Shown: positions 55,401 through 61,874 of the stretch, piece after piece
Position numbering within the stretch: the first letter of the stretch is position 1
How the letters are laid out: the number at the start of each line of letters is the position of its first letter
Assembly (NCBI GenBank): GCA_013289795.1
Contig: JABCZH010000003.1
Coordinates: 1 to 64,000, forward strand
DNA: 64,000 nucleotides
Origin: Acidobacteriota bacterium
GTDB taxonomy: Bacteria > Acidobacteriota > Terriglobia > Terriglobales > Acidobacteriaceae
Direction: 5' to 3'
The notes under the pieces: model-generated
What the model was told of the DNA's origin: nothing
What the model saw: only the letters and a program-made list of their open reading frames with translations
Database searches by the model: none
Program-made: the position numbers and the translations under genes

Positions 55401-55798
55401 CGTCCCGGCTTGAACTGCTCATCAATTTCCACCTGATATCCCGCCACCAAACGGTTCGTCTCATTCGCCATACCCACCACCGCCATCAATTCTTTGAACA
55501 TGGCGTCCGTCATTCCTTTCTTCTGCGCTGAGACGGTGTGCGAAGCGATGCAATAATCGCACTGATTGCTCACGCTGACTGCCACGTAAATCATTTCTTT
55601 GATCAGGGGGTCGAGCGCTCCCGGCCCCATGATCTGCTTGATGTCCTCCCACGTCCGCTTGAGGGTTACGGGGTCGTGGGCCAGCGCTTTCCAGAAATTG
55701 TTGATCCAGTCCGTCTTGCGCGTAGCCATGATGTCGTCATAAACCGCGCGTACATCACGACTGGCATCGTTGTATTCAATGAGTCCTAGCGTCGCCAT
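55397..55798 (-). CDS. Carboxymuconolactone decarboxylase/AhpD-like protein
   Basis: A 133-residue AhpD-type protein with a redox CxxC followed by His: NQCDYCIASHTVSAQKKG. In AhpD this site reduces peroxiredoxin or acts as peroxidase itself. The N-terminal helices (EYNDASRDVRAVYDDIMATR) and WKALAHDPVTLKRTWEDI match the family. It is convergent with the ATL gene and shares the CTAG stop overlap. The hemQ gene lies 83 nt upstream on the same strand. Confidence 0.85.
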   Translation of the reverse strand: MATLGLIEYNDASRDVRAVYDDIMATRKTDWINNFWKALAHDPVTLKRTWEDIKQIMGPGALDPLIKEMIYVAVSVSNQCDYCIASHTVSAQKKGMTDAMFKELMAVVGMANETNRLVAGYQVEIDEQFKPGR

Positions 55799-55840
55799 CT
55801 ACGTTGCTCCTGGAGAATTGTGACGAAATCTTCCCCGTGA

Positions 55841-55864
55841 TCCTCTGTTTCTTCTGTGGTCGGG
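55841..55864. repeat. CCTCTGT-type intergenic repeat
   Basis: TCCTCTGTTTCTTCTGTGG has two CTCTGT/TTCTGTGG units. It lies between hemQ and the AhpD-like gene and resembles the copies at 28678-28702 and 33574-33655. Confidence 0.4.
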
Positions 55865-55881
55865 TTCTTGCAGGAACTAGC

Positions 55882-56766
55882 TCATGGCTTTGCCGCAGGA
55901 CCGCCATTGGGCGCTTGCCCACTCAGCAGTTTCCCTAGCTCGCACCACGAGCAGCGCAGCCCAACATAAAAATGACCGAATAGTGCGTACACCGCGCTCA
56001 CTTCGTCAAAGCGCATCTCGTAGATCAGCTTCTTGAACACCAGGGGATCGTCCGCAAACAAATCCACGCCCCATTCCCAATCATCGAAGCCAATCGAGCC
56101 GGTTATGATCTGCTTTACCTCGCCGGCGTAACGCCGACCCACCATCCCGTGCTCCTGCATCTGCCGGGCGCGTTCTTCGATCGGCAGCCGGTACCAATTC
56201 TGATCTTCTCCCCGCCTCCGGTCCATGGGGTAGAAGCACAAGTAACGGTTCGTTGGAATCTGCGGGAACAACCGCGACCGCATCGCCTCTCGCTGGCGCG
56301 CCAGGGTGTCGTTGACGGCCCGCTTCCATTCCTCCGAGTGTGGCTCCACTCCCTGTTCCGCAAGCTCGTTGTAGGTCTTTAGGGTGGATTCATACAACCC
56401 CAGTTCGATCACCGACAAATATGACGTCGTGGGCTCCAGATAATCGCTCAACTTCAGATGCTCGAGCTGTAGCTCCACCTGCTTCAACTCCGCAAACGAC
56501 TCGCGGAAGTGCACGAACATGAGATCGCCTTTGTGGCCCAGCAGGGAATAGAGCCCTGATTGTCCCGAGCCATTCTGCTCCATCTTGGCCAGCACACTGC
56601 TCGCCTCGTGCACAATCCGGTTTTTCACCGTCGCGCGCAGCGGACGCCATGCGGCCCAACGGAAGCGCATCATCTGATGCAGCACGCTGTAGCCTTCAAT
56701 GGTCAACGGAACGGGCGGGATCTCAATCGAAACTGCCGGCCGGCCAACGGTGCGGGACGAGGACAT
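55882..56766 (-). CDS. hemQ: Coproheme decarboxylase (HemQ, chlorite dismutase family)
   Basis: A 294-residue protein of the chlorite dismutase fold. HemQ converts Fe-coproporphyrin III to heme b with hydrogen peroxide in the coproporphyrin-dependent pathway. The C-terminal ferredoxin-like half has MQEHGMVGRRYAGEVKQIIT and GSIGFDDWEWGVDLFADDP, the heme-binding His and the conserved WGVDLF. CFYPMDRRRGEDQNWYRLP is also typical. The N-terminal 20 residues are an extension. Start ATG 56766; ribosome binding site weak. No hemH/hemY adjoins. Confidence 0.9.
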   Translation of the reverse strand: MSSSRTVGRPAVSIEIPPVPLTIEGYSVLHQMMRFRWAAWRPLRATVKNRIVHEASSVLAKMEQNGSGQSGLYSLLGHKGDLMFVHFRESFAELKQVELQLEHLKLSDYLEPTTSYLSVIELGLYESTLKTYNELAEQGVEPHSEEWKRAVNDTLARQREAMRSRLFPQIPTNRYLCFYPMDRRRGEDQNWYRLPIEERARQMQEHGMVGRRYAGEVKQIITGSIGFDDWEWGVDLFADDPLVFKKLIYEMRFDEVSAVYALFGHFYVGLRCSWCELGKLLSGQAPNGGPAAKP

Positions 56767-56944
56767 GGGTAAAGTACCTGGGCACTATTGTACCCGTGAC
56801 CTCGTCGAGAAAGGATTGAGTTGAAGAATGGGCAGCGCAGCAAAACGCAAGGCGTTCCCCTCAGACCGCCTGGCTTGTCGCCGCACTGCCCCTTCTTGCC
56901 CCGAAACAAATGGGAGCAAGCTTATGGCACGGCGCGGCGAAGCG

Positions 56945-57274
56945 TCAGCAACGCAGAGAAATCAATACGGAGAGAGAAGGCGATTGAGCGGAAAGCAGCG
57001 AGGAATCCCCGCCAGACTGTTGGACTTCCGCCGAAATCGAGGCTTTTACCGGGACGGTGATCGATAACAACGCAGGCCCAGAAGTGGTTCGTGCGTGAAT
57101 TACGAGCGGCGCGGTCCCCCCCTGAAAGGCAGTATCCGGGAGGTCCCACTCGTCGGGAATCAACACGATCAGAAGGATGGCGACGAGCACACTCGCCAGC
57201 ACCAACACCTGCCACCGAGATATTCCCCAGCCCTTCACGCGCTTGAGGGTAATGGCCCGCAAGCGGCGTGTCAA
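56945..57274 (-). CDS. Small single-span membrane protein, hypothetical
   Basis: A frame of up to 109 residues. A membrane helix (WQVLVLASVLVAILLIVLIP) is followed by a region that reads as a beta-rich extracytoplasmic domain (DEWDLPDTAFQGGTAPLVIH, SITVPVKASISAEVQQ) and a Ser-rich end. The start is uncertain: TTG 57274 or the GTG near 57238 (which gives MKGWGISRWQ). No good Shine-Dalgarno is visible. Family not recognised. Confidence 0.45.
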   Translation of the reverse strand: MTRRLRAITLKRVKGWGISRWQVLVLASVLVAILLIVLIPDEWDLPDTAFQGGTAPLVIHARTTSGPALLSITVPVKASISAEVQQSGGDSSLLSAQSPSLSVLISLRC

Positions 57275-57298
57275 GCCACTAATGGGCCATGCGTCACT

Positions 57299-57394
57299 TT
57301 ATTTCTTGAGCCCCTGCAGCCAGTTCACCACCAGGGTCAGGCTGGACGAATTCTGCACCGGCGCTTGTATCATCACGTCACCTGAGCCTGTCAT
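57299..57394 (-). pseudogene. Possible C-terminal remnant of a PD40/kinase-type protein
   Basis: Immediately after the stop of the PP2C gene, and in the same frame, an ATG (57394) begins a 31-codon frame that ends at TAA (57299). Its last residues, LTLVVNWLQGLKK, closely resemble the way many acidobacterial WD40-like (PD40)/TolB-type proteins and protein kinases end, as I recall (pattern '...ITVVxNWxxxLKK'). The rest of such a protein is absent. It could be a leftover of a deleted gene, or a small independent frame. Confidence 0.35.
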
Positions 57395-58567
57395 TTACAG
57401 CGCCCGCAGCACCACGAGGCTGGCATCATCTTGAAAGCGTCCGCCGCAGTGTTGCGACGCCGCTTGCATCAACGAATTCATCACTTCGGTTGCGCCCGCT
57501 TCGGAATCCCGAGTCGCAACCCTGACGAGGTTCGCTTCGCCAAACGGCGCGTCGTCCTGATCGCAGGCTTCGACCAGGCCATCGGTGAACATCAGCAACT
57601 GGTCGCCCCGGTTCAACTGCACTTCACTCTGTTCGTACACCCAATCGGGAAATTGTCCCAGCACCGCTCCTGCCGCATTCAACTCCGTCGCGGTTCCGTT
57701 GGCATGCACCCACAGCGGAGGATTGTGTCCAGCATTGCAATAGGTCAGGCAATTCGCCCTGTCATCCAGCACCGCATAGAAGAACGAGATGAACTTGTTT
57801 ACCGGCGTCAAGTCGCAAAGGATGCGGTTCAGCCGGCGGCACAACTCGCGCGGCGCCAGCTTCTGCCACATCAGAGGTTTCAACGCCGCTTGCAAGCTTG
57901 ACATCAAGAGCGCTGCTGGCATCCCTTTGCCCGCGACATCGGCGATGCATAGCACGGTCTGCCGATCGCTGATGCGGACTACGTTGTAGTAATCTCCGCC
58001 CACGAAGCGCACCGGCTGCGTCATGCCTGCAACCTCGTAGTCCGAGACCTGAGGCAGCTTCTTGGGCAGCAGGTTGCTTTGGATCTCGCGAGCCTCTTGC
58101 AGTTCGTCCTGTCGGCGCCGCCGCGCCTGCCGCAAGCCCCGCACCCGCTCAACTTGAGCTTGAAGCTTTTCGAGAAGCAGGGTGTTTTGCCAAGGTTTCT
58201 GCACGAAGTCAGATGCACCCCGCCGCATGGCCTCGACTGCGAGATCAACGCTGCTCCACGCCGTCATCACCACCAGCGGCAAACTCTCGTCTCGAGCCCG
58301 AATCTGCGAAACCAAATCCAACCCCTCGCCGCCAGCGGTGGTGTCGCGCGTGTAGTTGAGGTCCAACAGCACGACGTCGAACTCGTTCGCCTCCAGCGCT
58401 TGCAGCACTCGGGCCGGATGCGTAGCCGCTTCCGTTACGTAGCCGCGCCCCTTGAGCAACAGTTGCAGCGCGTCCAGAACATGAGGCTGATCATCGGCCA
58501 GCAGCACTCGAGCCGATGACGTCGGACCTGCGGTTCCGTAGACTTGACTGGTTGCCAGGGTTTCCAT
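57395..58567 (-). CDS. Response regulator with PP2C/SpoIIE phosphatase output
   Basis: A 390-residue RsbU-like protein. The receiver domain (residues 18-140) has ARVLLADDQPHVLDALQLLL, the phospho-acceptor Asp in DVVLLDLNYTRD, Thr in LVVMTAWSS and Lys in FVQKPW. A helical linker (REIQSNLLPKKLPQVSDYEV) leads to a PP2C-type SpoIIE phosphatase domain with metal-binding Asp/Gly in RFVGGDYYNVVRI, ADVAGKGMPAALLMS and FTDGLVEA. Such proteins dephosphorylate STAS anti-sigma antagonists; the STAS gene at 53731 is a possible substrate. A cognate kinase is not nearby. No Shine-Dalgarno is obvious. Confidence 0.9.
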   Translation of the reverse strand: METLATSQVYGTAGPTSSARVLLADDQPHVLDALQLLLKGRGYVTEAATHPARVLQALEANEFDVVLLDLNYTRDTTAGGEGLDLVSQIRARDESLPLVVMTAWSSVDLAVEAMRRGASDFVQKPWQNTLLLEKLQAQVERVRGLRQARRRRQDELQEAREIQSNLLPKKLPQVSDYEVAGMTQPVRFVGGDYYNVVRISDRQTVLCIADVAGKGMPAALLMSSLQAALKPLMWQKLAPRELCRRLNRILCDLTPVNKFISFFYAVLDDRANCLTYCNAGHNPPLWVHANGTATELNAAGAVLGQFPDWVYEQSEVQLNRGDQLLMFTDGLVEACDQDDAPFGEANLVRVATRDSEAGATEVMNSLMQAASQHCGGRFQDDASLVVLRAL

Positions 58568-58729
58568 ATCGGACAGAATTGCATCCTGCGGGCCAAAGGC
58601 TAGAGTTCCGTTAACCGCTGATTTCAGCGGGGTTAAGCCTTCTCGCGGTGGACGAAGCCATATAGCTGTTGTGCGCCAGTGGAACCGTTTGTCCGGAAAC
58701 GAACAGGCTGCTGGAGCAATAGGATAATT

Positions 58730-58759
58730 GGGGCAAGGATGCTCTAGAATCCTTGCCCC
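58730..58759 (-). terminator. Perfect 11-bp stem-loop, probable terminator
   Basis: GGGGCAAGGAT (58730-58740), loop GCTCTAGA and ATCCTTGCCCC (58749-58759) make a perfect 11-bp stem. It starts 9 nt after the minus-strand gene ending at 58769. A T-rich stretch (ATTTCTTT) follows it on the plus strand, and AATTATCC on the minus strand, so direction is not certain. Confidence 0.65.
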
Positions 58760-58768
58760 ATTTCTTTA

Positions 58769-60334
58769 TCACTGGATGGTAAGCGTGACCGGGGTGGAGT
58801 GAGTGACCCCTCCCGAGGTGCCGTTCACCATGACAGTCACAGTTTGCTTACCCGCCCCTGCCGATGAAGTTGAACCGCCTCCACAACCGAGCGCGGCCAA
58901 GGTCAGGAGAATCACCAAGCCCAGTCCCGCAATCCCCACAGACTGTTTCCATCGCTTCGCCGAGCCCTTGCCTTTTTCCCGGCGACCAGCAAAGACCATT
59001 CCGGCTAGTCCCAGCCCCGAGAGCGGAATCCAGGCCATGGTCATTCCCGTGATCGAGTACCCCGACGGAGGAGTCACCGCAACCGCTGAGATGGTCAAAG
59101 TCGAGGTCACGCCCGGCGTGATGCTGTTGGCGGAGAAGTTGCAGGTGAGCCCCGCCGGCGCATTCGGGCAAGACAAGCTGATGGCACTATTGAAGCCAGC
59201 TACCGGGCTGGCCCCTACCGTCAGCATGGCGGATCCTCCCGGGGTTATGGTTGCTTTCTGCGCCGAAAGTGTCAGAGAGAAATCCGGCTGGCCCACGACC
59301 GCTGCTGGTACCAGCGTGGCAAACAGCCCGCTCGTCTGATTGCTGCCGCCCGCGGTGAAATACAGAGTGTTGGGATCACCTGTACCACCCGCACCGAAAA
59401 CCAGGTCCCACAGGCCAGGATTTACGATCGGCTTGTTACTTGTATTCATGGCCTGGCCCTGAAACTTGCCGCTGGTCGCATCGAATGCGTTGATTGTGCC
59501 ATCCCCAAAGTTTCCCACCAGAATCGAATTCGAGAACGTGCCGAACTTCGCCGGTGCCGAGACTACTCCCCAGGGAGCATTCAAGGTTCCGCCGGTGGCG
59601 AACGTCTTCACGAAGTTTCCGTTCTCGTCAAAGATGTCAATCACACCGCTGCCTGCTGCGGGCGTAGGATCGTGCTTGGCCGCATCCTGCATGGCGTAAG
59701 CGACATATACCTGCTTGCCAATTAGATGCACCCCATGAGCCGCCATCCCGGCCGGAAGATGGGGGTCGGTAAACGATCCCGCCAGTGCTGTAACCAGGAA
59801 GTTCCGGTCCAGCACATCGATCTTTCCGGTGCGGAAGTTTGCCGCCAGCAGGAAGTTTCCAGAGCCGTTGCTGAGCAACGCCACTCCCTTGTACACGGCC
59901 AAGGCAGCCGAGTTATCAAATGCTACGGTGGCGTTGGTTCCATCCGTCCAGCTGGCTATGATGCCGTCTTCGGTACCGAAGATGAAATTGCTTCCGCCAA
60001 AATCCGCCGTGGTGTTTACCACAACTCCGGTCGGGCAGCCGGGGCTGCAAGGATTCACCGATGCAACCGGTATATTGACTACCAAGCCATTCTTGTTGCC
60101 CTGGGCGTCATAGAGTGTGGATGTGCCCCCGTTGTTGTTCGAGATCCAGAATGGACTTCCCGGAACGAACGCAATACCCCAGGGGTTGGAGAGCTGCGCG
60201 TCCGTGTGGGTGGCCACACCCTTAGCATTGGCCACCAGGTTAGATTGAGCGTAGCCCGTTGTTTGACCCAATAGGCTGGATGTACTGCCCACCGTCACCC
60301 ACAGGCCCAGAAATAATAGCGCGAGGTTCTTCAT
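58769..60334 (-). CDS. TIGR03118-family exported protein with membrane-spanning C-terminus
   Basis: A 521-residue exported protein. ATG 60334 has AAAGGAG upstream. The signal peptide (LALLFLGLWVTVGS) is followed by a propeller-like region of about 330 residues with GFT/NPWGIAFVPGSPFWISN and LSNPWG-type motifs of TIGR03118. Then comes an Ig-like part (SCPNAPAGLTCNFSANSITP), a membrane segment (MAWIPLSGLGLAGMVFAGRR), a second one ending in a lipobox-like Cys (VILLTLAALGCGGGS) and a last beta segment (VMVNGTSGGVTHSTPVTLTI) that looks like the second half of the Ig domain. Function unknown. Confidence 0.75.
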   Translation of the reverse strand: MKNLALLFLGLWVTVGSTSSLLGQTTGYAQSNLVANAKGVATHTDAQLSNPWGIAFVPGSPFWISNNNGGTSTLYDAQGNKNGLVVNIPVASVNPCSPGCPTGVVVNTTADFGGSNFIFGTEDGIIASWTDGTNATVAFDNSAALAVYKGVALLSNGSGNFLLAANFRTGKIDVLDRNFLVTALAGSFTDPHLPAGMAAHGVHLIGKQVYVAYAMQDAAKHDPTPAAGSGVIDIFDENGNFVKTFATGGTLNAPWGVVSAPAKFGTFSNSILVGNFGDGTINAFDATSGKFQGQAMNTSNKPIVNPGLWDLVFGAGGTGDPNTLYFTAGGSNQTSGLFATLVPAAVVGQPDFSLTLSAQKATITPGGSAMLTVGASPVAGFNSAISLSCPNAPAGLTCNFSANSITPGVTSTLTISAVAVTPPSGYSITGMTMAWIPLSGLGLAGMVFAGRREKGKGSAKRWKQSVGIAGLGLVILLTLAALGCGGGSTSSAGAGKQTVTVMVNGTSGGVTHSTPVTLTIQ

Positions 60335-60516
60335 GTTTGTTTCTCCTTTCGCGAATCACTCGGGATCGGTTTCCGACACTTGAGCCCCGATGGTTTCTGT
60401 GTTTATTGGCCCGCGTCCGCACCGCAATTCGCTACACTCCGGAGCGTAACGGTCGCGACCAAAACAGGTGTCAGGGCCAAGTCGCGCATATGTAAAAAGT
60501 TATTGACAAGCCAGGC

Positions 60517-60879
60517 ATGAGGAAGCTGGATTACTCACGTAACAGCAGATATGAGAACGCTGTTGTTCAAATGGGGCAGGAGCCGCAATCTACAGGTAGG
60601 AGCAGCCTGTTGCCTTCTAATCCATCCGCTTTCAAGGCCACGCTGACAGGGAAGTCAGTGATCGTGAAGATTTCTCTCTTCAGCCGCGCCTTCTCGGGCA
60701 CTATCATCGCCGTCGACGAAACCGGGTTCTGCTTCGTCAGCGAACCCATGATCGCCGCCTTGCGGGAGACCACCGGCAGCGCCATGGCTGCCTTGGAGGC
60801 TCCCAGCGTTTACCTTACGTTTGCCAGTTTGGAGTGGCTGGTATCTTCGCAGCCCAAAGCGGCCGCTGCGTCAGCCTGA
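60517..60879 (+). CDS. Small hypothetical protein
   Basis: A frame of 120 residues. The part from residue 35 (NPSAFKATLTGKSVIVKISL, AFSGTIIAVDETGFCFVSEP) reads as a compact Sm/PilZ-like beta domain, followed by a Ser/Ala-rich helix end. ATG 60517 has no good Shine-Dalgarno and a TTGACA (60503-60508) lies right before it, so translation may begin at ATG 60571. I do not recognise the family. Confidence 0.5.
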   Translation: MRKLDYSRNSRYENAVVQMGQEPQSTGRSSLLPSNPSAFKATLTGKSVIVKISLFSRAFSGTIIAVDETGFCFVSEPMIAALRETTGSAMAALEAPSVYLTFASLEWLVSSQPKAAAASA

Positions 60880-61033
60880 CTGTCGCGAGAAGCAGTCCGC
60901 CGACGGTCAAGAATCCGCAAGAATGCTGCGCGAGTACAACGGATTCTGCGCTAAGCCCAACAACCAAGAGATGTCTTGTATAGCGAAACCCCACATAGCA
61001 GTTGACGATGGGTGCAGTTCTTGAAAGAATGCA

Positions 61034-61093
61034 TCGCCCGGATGCTTCGGATTCAGGCCACCACGGCCCGAAGCAGGGGCGACTCTAAGAGTC
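61034..61093 (+). promoter_or_regulatory. Structured 5' leader of the secreted-protein gene
   Basis: TCGCCC (61034-61039) pairs with GGGCGA (61077-61082), and TGCTTCGG (61043-61050) with CCGAAGCA (61068-61075), forming a two-part long hairpin. Directly after it GACTC-TAA-GAGTC (61081-61093) can form a second small stem. The structure ends 12 nt before ATG 61106 and its GGGGGAG. No known riboswitch consensus (for example the c-di-GMP-I GGGACGCAAAGC) is present. Confidence 0.45.
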
Positions 61094-61105
61094 TTGGGGG
61101 AGTAG

Positions 61106-61777
61106 ATGCACAAGCTGACGCGATCCACCGTTTCATTTTGCCTGATGATGTTCGCTGGAATTGGAGCCTTCGCTCAGGCCGGCAAGGACGGAGTACTCAC
61201 GATCAATGGCGGCAGTAGAGCGCTTTTTCTTAGACCGCCTGCACGAATCGTCGTTCCGGCGACTCCGTTGCCAGTTGGAGTCATCACGATCTACAGCAAC
61301 CTGGGCAAGGGCGCCCAAACCTACAACGCGATCTCGGGTGTGGGTATTTTGGGTAAGGATGCCGGTCAGCCGCTCCCCCAATGGGTGGGTATTGCCTTCA
61401 CTCCCACAGCCGATCATCTGGTGCAGGGCGTCCAAGTGGGAGCCACTTATGTGAGCGGTACCAACGAAGTGGCGTTGCTGCTCGACGAGGATAATAACGG
61501 TATCCCGGGCACAAAATTGCACGCATGGGAGTTATCGAACTTGCCGGACTTTGGATCTTGCTGCATTCTTCAGACGAGCAAATTCAAGACGGGAGTTCCC
61601 GTGAAAGCCGGCACACAGTACTGGGTCGTTCTAAGGACGATGCCGCAGGGAACGGATACCTACGGCGTTTGGAACGACAACTATAAGGGAGTGCAAGGCA
61701 CTTGGGCTAACAACACCGGACAAGGCTGGCACACCAGCTACCAAGTGCTTCCAGCGGTCGGAGTTTACGGGCAGTAG
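61106..61777 (+). CDS. Secreted protein of unknown function
   Basis: A 223-residue exported protein with a signal peptide (STVSFCLMMFAGIGAFAQ) and GGGGGAG 3 nt before ATG 61106. The mature part begins with VITIYSNLGKGAQTYNAISG and contains GVQVGATYVSGTNEVALLLD, then GVPVKAGTQYWVVLRTMPQG and GTWANNTGQGWHTSY, reminiscent of 'choice-of-anchor' jelly-roll domains that start with 'YSNF'. One adjacent Cys pair (FGSCCILQ). No enzymatic motif. A structured leader precedes it. Confidence 0.65.
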   Translation: MHKLTRSTVSFCLMMFAGIGAFAQAGKDGVLTINGGSRALFLRPPARIVVPATPLPVGVITIYSNLGKGAQTYNAISGVGILGKDAGQPLPQWVGIAFTPTADHLVQGVQVGATYVSGTNEVALLLDEDNNGIPGTKLHAWELSNLPDFGSCCILQTSKFKTGVPVKAGTQYWVVLRTMPQGTDTYGVWNDNYKGVQGTWANNTGQGWHTSYQVLPAVGVYGQ

Positions 61778-61874
61778 GGAGTGGCAGAGTACGGCCGATA
61801 TCGTTCCTCCGGCGAATCAACCTACTACCCGTCTTATAGATGCCTCAGTGCCGGGCGGATTGCTCTGTGCATTT

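Noticed and set aside
56821-57067. Two overlapping plus-strand frames of 79 residues upstream of hemQ
   Set aside because: Arg/Lys/Pro-rich random-looking sequence, both frames overlap each other and the better minus-strand membrane-protein frame, and neither has a ribosome binding site.
60503-60530. TTGACA as a promoter for the gene at 60517
   Set aside because: No acceptable -10 lies 16-18 nt downstream, and the putative start codon would be upstream of transcription start. It was kept only as a doubt about the start codon.
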